Positions 1 to 13,991 of a stretch of 64,000 nucleotides of DNA are shown piece after piece. A program made the translations under genes and the position numbers. The stretch lies in contig LNGK01000007.1 of NCBI GenBank assembly GCA_001510575.1, positions 1,606,151-1,670,150 of the forward strand. Reading direction: 5' to 3'. The stretch's first letter is position 1; each line of letters begins with the position of its first letter. The stretch is from Knoxdaviesia capensis (Eukaryota; Ascomycota; Sordariomycetes; Microascales; Gondwanamycetaceae). Under the pieces are notes generated by a model. The model was given only the letters and a program-made list of their open reading frames with translations. It did no database searches and was not told the DNA's origin.

Positions 1-3000
1 GTGTGTGTGTGTGTAGCCGGACGGTGATTGGGCGGGGTGGTGGCAGGGGGNGGGGGGGGACACGGCACAGACTGGAGTTTCGGGTTCTGGTGGGCTGTCG
101 TTATCGTGAGTTGAGTGATAGATGAGGGAGGAAAGAAGTTTGGGTCGAAGTTTTCGGAGAGGAGGGGGGGCAGAGGGGATGGGGATTGAGCTGGGCGCGC
201 GCCGTGGTCGGCGATTAGACCGCCGTAGCTCCGTCCGAACCGGAGATGGGTACTTTGATCGCTTGTGTGCGCTGTTGCTGGGCGGCCGAAAACGGGCAGA
301 TGGCGCGATACACCAAACCACCACAGTCACCACCACCACAAAATCCACCACTGCTGCAATCTTCAATGCGAAGAGTTTCAAGTTTCACCCACACTGACAG
401 TTTGGTTTCCCACGTGAGGAGCCTACAGTGAAGAAAGTCAAAAGGGTGGCGGTGCTGTCAACAACTCATAACGGGGGGCGAAACGCTGCGCACTTCTCTC
501 TCTCTCTCACACTCTCTCTGACGAAACATAGCGTGGAAAATGGCGACGGCCCGCCCAGGGCCCAGCAGCGGGATCTAAACAGCCCTCCGGGATTCTGTAT
601 GTGTTTTTTTTTTCCTCTGGGGAAATATCCGCGTTCGCTCGAAGATAGTGCCACCGAGGCTGTACCCTTGGACAAATACAGTACGCTGCAAACTCCAAAT
701 ACAAATTCTTTCGCTGCTTCGCTGCTCATCGAGCGGTGTTTCGCCGTCCCTGGGCGTTTGGCTTCCCCGAACTGGCATTTCCCGAGCCGGGAGAGTCATA
801 CGCAGTAATACTGTCTGTCTCGAACGGGGGACGCTTTAGCCCAACGAAGGGGGCGCTATACCGCGGGACCTTGTATATGTGTACAGCACTTCGCGAGCAG
901 TCTCGTCTCCCCCGTTGTTCTGACGCGGCCATGAAAGACACACACACCGGTGCAGACCACCGAATGAGCGTCCGGGTGCCGCGCGATATTCCTATTTTTG
1001 TAAAGTGCATCGGGCGGTTTTTGCTGGCGTCCAGGGCACGATGGCCGAGAAAGGGGGGGGGAAATGCACCTGTGCGGCCAGCAAACCAGCCAGCCACATG
1101 GTTCCCTGCTGGGCGTCGTGTGCGCTGGTGTGGCTATGGCTGCAGCCGAACACGGTTTGGGCTGGCTTGGGAAATTGTGCGTACGTGGGAATCGTAAGCC
1201 CAAGGGGTGTGCAGCAGGCAGCAGAAAAAGAAAACAAAAAAAGGGCACAAAACACAGCCGAAAAGACTCCTCTTACATAACCCAACTCCCCAAGTCCTAC
1301 TCGCTGCAGTCAGTCCTACACAGAAGCCAGCCAGCCAGCCCTGCGGTGATGGATGTCTGCTGACGTGTATATCTGGTCCTCGCAAGCTGCGCATCCGGCG
1401 GGTCTGATTGGCTGCGTCGTGCTCTGCACGCCGAGCACCTATCGTCGGCGCAGAAGGAGGGTTTGCGGACGCGGCGTAACGTTAACAACGCACGCCAAAT
1501 CTGCCCCCTCACCAAAGATAAAATACAAAATACCTGTTCGGACGGGCTTTGTGTGTGTCGTGGGTGGTACGAAGCGGGGAGGGGGGTACCTCGTTCGTGC
1601 GAAGTGATGCCGCCATTACGCAGCCACCCCGCCCGGGGAGGGAAAGCGGACCCACGATAGTCGCAGTGTTGCGAAGGATACGTAGACGGACACTTCACGG
1701 TGCCGTTTTCTTTTTCTTCCGGTTCAAGATGACCGTATTTCCACGACATGGCGAGAACTGAAATGCCAGCACATCGAGGAACAGTCTCAAAAGTCCAGTC
1801 GATGCGACCGCAAAGAATTTTTTGGTGCTCCCGTTTCCCCCGGTCCGCATAGGGCCGAATACATCTAAGGGTTAGGGTTTCCTCTGACTCATCCTCGCAC
1901 CCCGGACCCGGTAAGCCGGGTTTGGCAGATCTCTGTTTTGTTGGGTTGTTTGGTCCTTGCTAATCTTATGGAAGCACATATTAACTCCTTCTATGCTGTC
2001 CTTCCTTGTTCCTTTCCCCTGCTGGGACCTTTTTTCCTCCCAAGCAAGGAGACTTAAATCCCTCCCTTGTGCAGATTTTTCCTTGCTTTTGTTGGTGCCT
2101 CTTCCTCGGGTTCTGCATTGAAATTACACGAAAAAATTGTCGCCGAACTGGGAACCTCAGAGCAGAGCTGCTGAAACGGGCCTTTTTTGGGCCCATGTCC
2201 AGTCAGGGTTTTCATTTTCCGTGCTGCGCATTTTTTTCGAGGGCCCGTGGATGCCAACTTTGATTGGAGAGACGCACATTCGGTAATTCCTATCAGCTCG
2301 TAGCGGGTTCACACCCGTCCGTATCCAGTTAAAACAGGCTGGGCAGCAGCAAGTCCCAAGCTACCCAATAAAAGAAAGTTCAGTCGACTAAGGTAATATC
2401 GCGCCGAAAGAGACGGTGTATGCATGTGCTCGTTATACGGGTATGTCCGTAAATAGCATCGTGTCCTGTCTTTAATAGGAGTATCGTTTCAATATTGGAT
2501 GGGCTAGAGGGCCGTTGTTGAGTGGTGCGCTGTCGGGCTGATACGAGCGCTGGTATCCCTTGCGGAAGACTCGTCCCGACGTGTCTGTCCCATCACGACA
2601 TGATGAGGCAGGAAAGCTAGCCTTTGACACACACACACTAGCAACAGAATGAGGTCTAAATAAGGATCACGGCCGCATTCCAGCCATATCAGTGGCAGGT
2701 ATATTCTTAGCTCTTGTTGGGTTGCATGCGTAGAGACAGGACAGGTGCACCAAAAGACAAGAATAGTAAGCAACCGAGTCCAAGTAATCTAGAGTTCATA
2801 CCTGCTCGGTAGTGTGTGTAGATGAGTGAGAAATCAATGCTCGATTCCTCAATTGATTGTATGCATGTCCCCGGCCGGAGTGATCCAAATATAGCTCTGT
2901 GTGAATGACTTCGAGGTCTTGGCTCGCACGCTTAAGCAGCAAAAAAGGAAACAACATTCCCAAGCTGATGGGCCCGTCAATAGGAGGCCCACCCCCCCAT

Positions 3001-6000
3001 TTCGGTTTTTCCCTTATTTAAACCTGCTTGCTTGCCTGCCATGTGCTGCTGCAGTAGTCTATCAGTGCAAACGAGAGCGTACATAACGATGTGGTGAGCT
3101 AAGCCTGATTGTGTTCTCTTCGCGGCTGAGTGCAGCTGGGTTTGTCTGCGAGCCCGCATATCCACCTAGACTGCTTCGAGCAGAATCAGATGGTGGTGTG
3201 AATGCTGCTGGGATTCTTTTTGGAAGCCCTCGCTTCTTTTTTTTCGGATTCTCCGTGGTCTCCATCTGGTGGGTTGTTTTTTCTGTCTTGTTTGGTATTG
3301 GCGGCGCTGGGTGCCATGTGGGCGTGTGGTGGACACGCCGGGCTGTGCAGATGCGATGCTTCCCCCCCCTTGCTCATGAGTGTGGCCTGAACGAAGATGG
3401 ACTCAGACTATCTCCGACGCTTTCTCTCGTTTTCATTTGCTTCATGCCCGAAAGACTCGTTGAGCCTTTACCGTGTGTGAGAGTGAGACTCTTTTTTGAA
3501 AAAAGGCGACAAAACAAACCCCCCAAAATACAACTCCCCCTTTGCATACCAGCGCGAATCACAATTAACTCGATGCATCCGGCCGCCAGCTGATGAGTCC
3601 TGCCTATCACGAGTCGGACTTCATCTACCAATCCCGTGAGCGAGACTCCTGACAGCCGGGAGAAGCATCCCAGGTCCGTGGGGATCACAACAGGAGGCGT
3701 GCGAAGAACAAATTAACCTCGCGCCTAGAAAGCCTCCAGAACGAAAAAGAGGAGCCAGCCGGCCAGCGAACCACAAAGGCAGTCGTGCTGACAAAGAAAC
3801 AAAAAAAACCCCCCTTTCGATGGGAAATTCGACTCTTACACCTTACGATGGGAACACAGCGTGTGGGCCGCGCGCACGGGAAAAAGCGCAAGATTGCGGG
3901 CTGGCTCTTCGTTACCACCAGCTTCATGCGCCGGGGTCGGAGACCTGATGGGCTGCCTCTCGTAAAATACGCTGTGCGGGTGCGGAATTCCGGGGTTCTG
4001 GGCGTACGGGATCGCTTCGACCGCCGTTACTTATCGCCATGCCATTGTTCAATTTCACACATGGCGGCCTGCAAACAACCTTAAACCATAACAATACCCA
4101 GCGGCTGTCAATAAAGACTCGACGGCGAGGAACAGACGAGCAGGGTTGTTCATGTCATGGCGCGCTCGAACTACTACTGTATACAGACAACACCCATAAA
4201 GCAGCACGGTCAGGGCACAAACGACCCATTCGCCGGGGCCAGGCCCAGAATCGACCTATGCCAAGACCTGATGTTCATTAACCTGGTCGCCCATAGCAAG
4301 ATTGAATCTGGGCTTTCCAGAGCAAAATCCATCTTTTGTTTCGTTCGATGCTTCTCTTGTCTCTTCCAGATTGCGTTTTTAATCTGATCTCGTGGGGCTC
4401 GGACAGGCCTCGGGTTGTATTCTGCTAGCTGGCTATCCGGGCATTGGAGGGGCGTGTGAGTCTCCCAGCAAAGCTAGACCGCGGAGACGATCAGCTTGGT
4501 GGCTTTATGGGTAGGTGGAAGTGGTTTTTCTCAACGCTTGTCTTCACTCGTGCCATTTGGGGGGCTGCGTTCAAGCCTGGCGTCTCGATCGATCGGCCCA
4601 GACCGGCGGGCACCGGAACAGCCTGGAGAACGAGGAACGAGTGTCGACATGTGATGTGCCTGAAATGATCTGCAATGTTTGGAGTGTGCGGGGAGAAGTG
4701 TGTGTGTCTGTTGCTCTCAGTAGATTTTGACATGATCCTGAGATGCAGTCGTCGGAACATAGCCAGCCCAGCGCTATTCGCCCCTCCAACCCTAGTAACC
4801 CTACTTTTAGCCCCGCCGATATGGAATCATGTCATCGGCAGATGCAGACTACTGCCGGCTCCAGGCCACATTCAAACTGACACAAGCTTTCTTGACAGGC
4901 TATCCGCCATCTGATCTAAGTAGGTCGAGAGCCACTCCAGGCCAATGTCTATTGTCGAGGCGTTAACAATGTACAGATAATCACCGACACGCAAGAGATT
5001 TGGGCTGTGGACAGCATTCCGATGCGTGCGGATGGGCGAGTGGTCTGTGTCATCGCAGATGATTGTTCGTAAAACTGAAAAAGCAATTCGCAGTTATGTT
5101 CTTCACTGGTTGTCGTTGTCAAGACTTGTTTCGGCGATGACGGTGGGTCTTTTGGGCCTCTATTCCGCAGTCTCGCGGACCGGGCGGCCGACGGGGCATG
5201 AACTGGATGGAAATGGGTATTCTAGTGGTTCAGGATATGGCATTGCCTTTCCAGGCGACCGAAAGGTCCTTATGCTCTCGATAGATGACGATGATATATG
5301 CCCTGCCAGGGCCCGTTCCGCGGTTGAGAAACGACGGGACTTAATCAGGAATCGCAGGTGCAGTTTAAGTCTACCCAGATACATGCAAAAGCCCTCCGAG
5401 CCTCAGCCGAGTCCAGAAGCGCAAATGTACAGAACGTCGAGATATGGGTCTAAAGTCCCCAGTGGGCCAGACCTCGCAGATGCTAGCCACATCAAAATAA
5501 GGTTAATATACGCTACCTGTGACATAGAAATAAGCTTCAACTGTATCCAGATGGTCCCCATATAATCCTCACCGTGGTCCATAAGGGAAGGAATTATCCG
5601 CCGTAGATGAGTCAGCACCACGCTCAGCTCTTCCGGCGGGACTATGTAATCTGGGTAAAGTGGTTTCTAGCATTCCCGGACTCTAACGGCAATATGAGAA
5701 AGTTCTTCTAGCCCTGGGACTCATCCGCGCGAAAGAGAGAGCGAGGCTAGAGTGAACATCTTTCCATAGACTTTGGGGCTCTGGTGGGTTGACGGACGGC
5801 GAAGAGCTCCAAATCGAGCTCGTGTCCGAAATGCGGAAGAAGTATGCTGCCGTGGTCTACCGGTGTAAGTGAAGGGGGCCCCTTCAAGCCTCATCTCAAG
5901 GTGTTTATCCTCTACCGCGCTTCCTCCTCCCCTAAGAACCCAAAAGGCCCAACCGGGCCAGGACGAGAACCCACGGCCCAATTGACCGGCCAGGCGTGCA

Positions 6001-8539
6001 TGGCTTGTAATTCAGCCTAGCGGCGGTTGCTCAGCACGAGAAGAAAGTACACATCACAAAAAGCTTCACGTGCCAGCCGTCCGGCCCCAATGCGCATCAT
6101 CATCACCCCTTCTCTCTCTATGATTTCCCCAAGAATGTCTCCAGCAGGACCGGTTGATAAACAAGCACGTTGTAAGACCAACTTAACCTCCATATTAGCG
6201 AGAAGGGTGGGGCCGCTGGAGAGCGAAAGTGGAGACTCGGGGAACGCACGAAGCGGGAGCGTTGTGGCGCGACGGGCGGAGCCGGTCAAGAAAGGCTTTC
6301 TTCGAGTGGGGGAAAGGGAATAGGAATAAGGCGGCACGGCACAAACTACCATGTGCTGTCTTTCTTGATTGTAGTGCAAGATGAGGTATAGTAGCAGCAC
6401 TCTTGCGTGTAGTAACTAATATGTGCGCTTTATGATTGCCTTGATACCTGCTGCTGTTGTGTGCCGCATCCCACACCCCTCCTGCGTTATCATGAGGTTG
6501 AGTGAGTCTGTGCGGTGGTGGTTTTCGAGGCCTGACGGCGCTGGATCAGGCACAACCGCCCCGAACTCCTCGGAGAGAAAACGCGCAACAAAGGGCAAAC
6601 AACGTGGCGTCCACAGGGGCTTGGGGTCTACACTGCGAAATTGCCGACTTTCTGCCCCGACCACCCCCATCCCACTCCAGTATTGCTTCCTTCGTCACCG
6701 GATCGGCCGATACCACACTGCTCTCGTGCACGGCTGGCCACAGCATAGCAAAACACGCATGTACGCTGTTCGGACGGAGGATGTGAAAGATGCAGTGCCA
6801 ATCAGCGAGGGACGCATGCATGGCGTCTGGTCTCATTGCATTTCCTCCCCCTCTTCGTCCGTGCGGCCAGCGAACCGGTCAAGAGAAGTTCGGTGCACGT
6901 GAAACCGGCACCTTATCCGCATTCTCTGCAAATACAGCTGTTTGGTGTCTTTCTGTTGTTCGCTTCAAAGAGAGGGGGTGGTGGTTGCTCGGCGGGAGCC
7001 GGAAAACGGGTCGGGACGACAATTCACGTTATTTCTTTTGTTGCTGCTGGTGGGTGGGGGAAACCGAAACCTGTATATGCGCGGAGATGTTTCTTTGCAA
7101 TAATCCTTTACAAAACAGATCTCCTGTTTCGTGGGCAGGGAATGGACCCTTAATGGGCTGAAATCGCCGGGTTTTATTCGATTGGCACGAAGTCGGAACA
7201 GGGGATTGGAAGGATTTCTCGATTAGCTGTAGCGGCTGTCAAAAACTCACTCTAGGTGTGGCAAAATGGTGCAAATCTGCGTTCAAGGATTTCACTAAGA
7301 TATCCTATCGAGATTTAGAAGAGCCCGAAACTGGCGATTGCTGATATCTCTTTCTTTCTCTACACCCAAAAATGCATGTTCCCAGCTGTGATTAAGATTT
7401 GCCTGTCCAAGTTGGCGGTTTTGATATGGCTAGAGGCTGGAATTTCAGGGTCCAATGTTGAGAAAAACCGCCGTCCCATAACTTTCACACACACCAGCCA
7501 AGTTTATATCGTGGGCTCTCCAACAAGGTGTTTGCAACCGCACACCCCAAGGAGACTTCTGTCCTTCAAACGATTCTGTGCATTTCCTTGCGCCGCCGGA
7601 GGAGGGTTGGACTAGACGGTGAATGGTGGAAGAACAAGCACAAAAGGCTTCGCGCCGCAGAGCGGCCGGCTTCATTGGACTTACGTCGTGGTTCACGTGC
7701 GTCGACGGAGAGAAAGGTCCATGTCGCAGAAAACACCATCCGGGATCGCGGCCGGCTTGGGGGTCGACGGACGCAGCTTGGTGTTGATATCTCAGGAGAT
7801 TGAAAAAGAATTGGAGTACTCAAATACGTAACAGACTTGCAGTTCCGTATCAGCAGCGTAGGGCGTGGTGGCTGACAACACGAGCGGCCAGGGATGGGCG
7901 AAGTTACGAGTGGGTTGCTAGAACAGAGGAATACGGGTAAAAGTGAAAAGGGAATGTATCGCAGTGCCATCCCCGGTCGTCCGGCGGGGCTGATCTGGAA
8001 AGCTTACGGTGAATTTGAGTTCCTTTCGTGTTTCTTTTTGTTACGATACATGCCTTACAGGGCAGGGAAAGAGCTACTGGCCATCGGAAACTCCACAGGG
8101 CAGATTGTCTGGGAGGATCCAATCCATTCGTACACGAGACTACATTGTCTATGTAAACTGAAGGAAGGTGGCTCGAGAGTGACCAATATATCCAGTGCAA
8201 GAAGAAGGAGCAACCTGTCTATCCAGGCAGCTGATTCCAGCTTCCATCCGAGACAGCGTGTAATGGGGAAGGAGCAGCAGGCAGAACAGACGGCCACCGT
8301 CTCTTGGGGAAAGAACCCCCCCCTCCGCCTAGCCGTGATCACGCCTTTCCTCCTTTTGAAGCCCCATCGAGGAAAGAACGAACGAGCTGCTCGCACTCCT
8401 GTGTCGCACTACTGCTGCTCCTTCCGTTTCTGAATCTACGGCAGGGAAAGTGCTGAGGTCGCGCCTGCTTCATGTTGGGTGTAGCTAGCGACGCCGGGTT
8501 ATGTCATTGCACAGATTCTGTCCACGCCAAAAGGGCGAC
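1..8539. other. Gene-poor DNA, no supported gene
   Basis: No open reading frame in this stretch has recognisable protein motifs, and no convincing donor-branch-acceptor sets join the short frames. It opens with (GT)7 at 1-14 and a guanine run at 46-59 that contains the only ambiguous base (51). A telomere-like stretch lies at 1866-1880. The remainder is moderate-GC sequence with short homopolymers. A very divergent gene or a non-coding RNA cannot be ruled out by eye. Confidence 0.5.
1866..1880 (+). repeat. Interstitial telomere-like motif
   Basis: TAAGGGTTAGGGTTT contains nearly two and a half units of TTAGGG, the telomere repeat of most filamentous ascomycetes. It is one of four double-unit sites in the window (others at 23818, 39776 and 58173). 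Confidence 0.6.
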
Positions 8540-8623
8540 CCTGTGCTTTCCTTCTCTCTTTGCTGATAGCCACCCTTCACTCCTGTGCTTTCCTTCTCTC
8601 TTTGCTGATAGCCACGTTTCACT
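8540..8623. repeat. 42-bp tandem duplication
   Basis: Two adjacent 42-bp copies (8540-8581 and 8582-8623) share an identical first 34 bases, starting CCTGTGCTTTCC and ending GATAGCCAC, and then differ in two of the last eight bases. The near identity suggests a recent duplication. The unit is pyrimidine-rich and lies in DNA without a supported gene. Confidence 0.85.
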
Positions 8624-11600
8624 CCATGTTCAGCTTCCACGTTTGTCTTTTGTATGTGTTTTCAGCCATCCTCAGGTCGTCCGTCCCCTTATCTGGTCGT
8701 AGTATCAACTTTCTCCCCATCCTCTGCTTCTTCTCTTCTTCTTCTTCTTCTTCTTCCTGTACACTATGCCCAATCTCTCTTATCGGGTGAGCAGCGGCCG
8801 CTTGATACGTTGGGAATTCCGGATCCTTTCTCCGTGCGCACCTCTTAAACCCGCTTCACTTGCTCTTCCCCCCTCAACGGTCTAAACGGCCCTTTTCCCC
8901 CTCATGAACATGCATGTTCTGCTTTGTAAACCGTCTTGGTGATGAGATAATTGTCGCTAGCAGGGTTCATAGCCCATTGAAAGATAGACTTTTTGTCTTG
9001 GCTTTTTGTGCGGCGTGAACTTAATTCAACGTCTCTGCGTCTATCGCCCGCTATCTGGGCTTATCTGCTTATCGAGACGGGCTGCAGCCTCTTTTTCCCT
9101 CTCTCTCGTTTTTTCTGACTCCCGCTCATTCCGTGATATTGTATGGGAGATTTCCCTCCTTTTCGCTTCACCTTTCCCTTTTCTTTTGCCGACTGGATGG
9201 ATCAAAATCCACGGTTCATCCAATGCGTCTAACCTGATCTTGAGGTCGGTATTGGGCAAAGTCAAGCCGGCCGGCCGGGGGGGTTTGCCAAGACCAAAAT
9301 CATCCTTTCGACACATCCATTCTGATATTGATGCCTCCATATCTCGACATACACCGTGAGTTGTCTTGCATTAGCATCGAACACCAGCCTCAGAATGCAT
9401 GGTGGTGGTGTACAGTGAATGGTGTGTGCAACAGATGGCCTCAAAAGACACCAGTCAGCCTGAGTGAAACACTGCAACATTGCTATCACCACCACCCCGC
9501 ATCTGGCCGGTGAGAGACTTGGACGTGTTCTGTGCCACGCGTTTGACGCACGCTTGCGGCATGTCGAATGGTCACTGGTTTGGGCGCGTCAACAAGGCAA
9601 GAAATTGCAGACGTTTCGTTTTGAGCTCTATTCCCGGCGGCCTGTGGTAAGACAGTGGCCAATGTCACTTTTGACAGCTCCAGATATTAACCGCGAACCA
9701 TAATGACCAGCGATGGCAAAAAAAAAAAAAAAGGAGTTCACTCGCAAAAACCCTCATCTACCTCCCTCCCGTCTTCACCTTTATTGCCTCTTTCGCTTCC
9801 TCTCATCGAGATGCAGTGGTGAGGGGGGACAACAGTTTGTACCCCACCCGCGACGATCAACCTTGCAGATCACCGTCCAAGCGAATATTGCGTCTTTTTA
9901 ACTGAGTGTTCTTTTCGGGCAAATCTGTATCAGACTCTGGCTTGTTTCCATTCCGGAGAGGGTAAGCCTGACGGTCACACACACAAACGCTGCTGCAGAG
10001 TGCATAAGCCAGCATACCTACATACAGTACATACACAGACATACGCCCATGCAAACCCAATCTCCCCTCCTCTTCCCCTCCGTCCATCTTATGAAGCCTG
10101 CATGCATGATACCCTCCTTTTACACGCCAGCCAATCGCCGCGTCTCGTTTGAGGACCGGTGAGAAGGGTCATAGACAAATGCCAAGACTGCGTTATACCC
10201 GATTTGAAACCGACCGGGCTCATGAACTTTGGCGAGAGAGAGAGCCTTGTTGTCTGTATTCCACCCGTTCGTTGCCTGGTGACGGTGCTTCGACCACCGC
10301 CAGCATGCATACTGGCCTGCTGGTGGCTTCATATTCCATCTCATGTGAGCCGCAGTGCAACGCACCACTCTTGAGTCATTGTAGCCGAGTCTAGTGACTG
10401 GCTATATCCGGCTTCAAGAGGAAGTCCCGCAGATGGCCACGGCATTGTTGGCTTGACTGTAATCACAGTGTCCAAAGACACACCCTTCCGTAGGAGCAAC
10501 GCTATTGACTTGAGCTGTGCTCAATCCAACGTTGGATGGTCCAGTGGATGCATTCTGGGTGTAAGTCACCAGTGCTTTTGCACTGCGCCGATTTCACCCT
10601 CCAACACGCCTTACCAGGAACGCCTTTTTGGCTGCGATATTTGCGCCCGCAACGACTTTGTGCCCGTCGCCAAAGCGATTCAATCGCTGAAATCTCGATT
10701 TCTCGCCCCTAAACCCCCAGTCTTCAGAGATCAAACCCCTGATTTAGGAGGGGTTGGCACCTTTATGATGGTTCCTGGTCCCGACTGCACGGAATGAAGG
10801 GGAAGAAGGCAGCTGGAAATTGCTGGCTTCCCTCGCGATGATTGTCTCCAGCCAGGCGTATGAAATCTTGAGATGGGGACTTTTTGCATCTACCACCTTT
10901 GGGTACTACCGTTCTCTGGTCCCGGAGACTGGGCAAGACCCTGGCCAGCCGATGAAAACCACATGTTGCTGGCCTTTCTCATGCTGGATGACGACGAAGG
11001 GGAGGCCGGCTGGGTTTGCGGAAGCCCCAACCGCATTTGTGATTTTGAATGCAGGCCTTTTCTTCGTGTTGCCTTTTTTCTCTCCTTTTCTCTCCTTTTC
11101 TCTCCTTTCTCTTTTTCTTTCGTGTGAAGGAGCACTACCGGCGTATCAAGGTATCACTGGATATATGTATCCGAGAACACCGACAACACTAGGCTCGCAT
11201 ATCTACTAAGGGACCTTGTTGGGAAACTCAAAAACTTCCCCTAGGGCTGCCAGAGGCTTGTGGTCACCTTGGCCTTTTTTCTCAAAGGAAAATGAAAAAA
11301 AAAAAAAGATTTCCGAGGAGTCTCACCAATATGCAGCCAAGCTTACTGCTGAAAATCTCAAACACCTGTAGTCATTGTCATCCGCTCAAGTGAGTAGTAT
11401 GCAACACACACTTACACACGCACAAAAGTGCCCTATCTGAAGGCAGATGCTAGCCCGTATCCCCAGCACACGGGTAGCCAGAAGATACGGAGAGAGGCAG
11501 ACACGCGTAAGAAAAGGACCTTTCACCAGCCTCGGCGCGACATCATCTGGAACGTCTGGCCTGGAGAGACAGACCACCAAGATATCACAGGCAGGCAAAC

Positions 11601-11889
11601 CACCACCACCACGCATGGTCCGCCAGACCAGAAGAAACAAAAAAGGAGAACCGTTCCCACCCACCTGGAAAGTTCCGTCTAGGGTGTGACATCTTTCCCG
11701 CTTTCTTCTGGGGCTTTCCTAACGGCCAGCTTGGATTCCACCAGTCCCAGACTCCCAGTTGCAAAAGAGAGAGAGCGTTTTGCTTGGCTTTTGTGTCCCC
11801 ATTATACAAGACCAAGTCCAAAACCCTTGTCAAACCCTGTGCATGTTCAAGGCAGAACCAGGGTTTGAACCCTTTAGGAGGTTCTTGTC
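8624..11889. other. Gene-poor DNA, no supported gene
   Basis: Short frames here lack recognisable motifs. A pyrimidine tract with three near-perfect TCTCCTTTTC units is at 11081-11109, and an A-run is at 9720-9732. Nothing else is supported. Confidence 0.45.
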
Positions 11890-11984
11890 CGGAAGTGATG
11901 GATGTCCAGGTCATTAACTTTTCTCTTAGGTGGGCGATGGATGATCCTATGCATGTCTAGCTAGCTGGACATCCATCACTTCCG
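11890..11984. repeat. 20-bp perfect inverted repeat with 55-nt spacer
   Basis: The left arm 11890-11909 (begins CGGAAGTGATGGATG) is the exact reverse complement of the right arm 11965-11984 (ends CATCCATCACTTCCG). The arms could form a long hairpin in RNA or a cruciform in DNA. No target-site duplication or transposase is visible, so this could be a miniature foldback element, a small-RNA hairpin or a chance product of local duplication. Confidence 0.85.
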
Positions 11985-13949
11985 CACAACGGGGTCTAGA
12001 GCCGTGTATCCGTGGCTAGGAGACTGCGATAGCCCTTTCTTCCACCGGCAGGAAATAATCGCGTTGTGTTTGTGTGCTTTCGTGGCCTGCTTCGGGGACA
12101 AAAGCACCCGGAGATCGATGCGAGCAATAGAGGCTGGGGTGTGTCTGCTCCACGTCCCTGCATGCAAGGACCGCTCGGTGCTGTCAAGCGCTCACGTACA
12201 AACGCTGCGTAGACAGCGCACAAACGACGCAAACGACGGCGACGCAAGATACGTGTGTTTGTAGCCTCAAGAGTCAGTGTCAAACCAGCCCCGCGTGTTG
12301 GAAGGCTCGGGAGGCGGTTAGGATGCTTGGACCACACCTTACAATATTGGCTTTTTCCTCTCGCTGGGTGCCTGCACTCACGCACCGCATCCAGGCAGAA
12401 AGGAAGGAGTCTAGACAACTGGTGGGATCGCACGGAGAGGCTAGACCCAGCCAAGGCTCCCCTCCCCCATTCACTTCCCAGTTCCCTCTTGTTCCCCCAC
12501 CCCATCACTCCATCCATCCATCCACGCAATCCTCCCCAAGACACGCTCGGTTCCGGTGACGTTGGAGATAGATCCCAACACATCCGCACGGGAACGGCGG
12601 CGTCTGGCCTTCTTGACAGACAACTCCAAACGAAATCCTACTAAATGAAGAACATGCACCACTTTCTTTTTTGGTGTCTGTTGCGTTGTGTGTGTGCGTG
12701 TGTACGTGACAGCCAAGGAATAAGGAATCAACGATGCCGCGCGGAAAAGTGGCCGGCCTCTTTCTCCTTCGAAAGACCCCCCCATTCAACCGGTATTGAG
12801 AATCCACTTTGATGCGCGAGGGCTATCTGGAGGGCCCGGATGGGTCCGGCAGACGATAGTAGGGCCAGTTTCGGAGTGAGTTGGTGGGTGCTATCTGGTG
12901 TCTGTTCTGGAGCAATGACATAGGCGGGTGGACGGAAGCCCAGGAACAGACACCAAGCGCACGGAGAGATTCACAAGTGCGTGTTAAAGTCTCTCGATGC
13001 CGGAACTCACGCAGCGCTAGTCTACATAGACTTACATATGTATCTACTTGAATGGATATAACAAAGAAAGGGGGGTTTTGGTCCCGAGAGATTCCGGGTA
13101 GTCGCTCCGACGAGCCAGGCACACTCGCGGGTGGAGACGCAGGATACGCACTGGCCCTTTCATATTCTTCGGTCGTTGTGTTTGAGTGTACCGTACATCC
13201 TCCTCTCCATGCAGCCCCAAGTCTTTCCCTCCCGACCGCTTTGCTCTGTACTATATGCTGTTGGCTGTTCCGGTAGAGATTTATAGCAATCACCGGGACG
13301 GGATTCTGGAACCTATGCTGCGCTTCACGGCCGTGATATTGGGACTCTGTTACATCCGTATGAAGGGGGGTTTTGACAGATTAAAACCTCCAAGGCGGTT
13401 TTTCTTTTTCTATGCGGCAGGTCGTGGTGGAAACAAAGGTCCTCTTAGTCCCAAAGGACGTAACAAACTGCTTCTGCATATGTGTAGCTTGCTCTCGGGC
13501 GGAGACAGCGGGACTTTTAGGTTAGCCGGCCGTGCTACCCTAATCGCCGATTCCAAATGGCGTCGAGCTGGAACAGAGCACATGCTTGACTTTCGTGATT
13601 CTTTTTTTCATTTTTTTTGGCGTGCTGGTGATCTGGACAGGGCTGGGGCTTTTGGGATGTGGCCTCGGCCGAGTTCTCTTGGCTGTGAGTGTGCGTGTGA
13701 GTGTGTGAAGTCGCATCCGCAGCCCGGAGTCCCGCGCCGGCAGGCGAGTTCCGTCATTTTTCTTTTGTTATGGTTGCAGAGTCTGCTCTAGCATACCTAC
13801 CGACCTCAAGTCGCACTTGTGCTTGCTGCACACCTCTTCCTGTCTCCCTCTCCCATGGCAACACTGAGGCACGAACACAAGGAACTGGACATGCACACAT
13901 TTGGCTGTTCGTACAAACATGCCTGCGCACTCGGATCCGAACGGAAGAG

Positions 13950-13952
<3 letters not shown>

Positions 13953-13990
<38 letters not shown>
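13953..13990. repeat. (CA)19 microsatellite
   Basis: An uninterrupted CA array. It is one of several long GT/CA arrays in the window. Confidence 0.95.
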
Positions 13991-13991
<1 letters not shown>

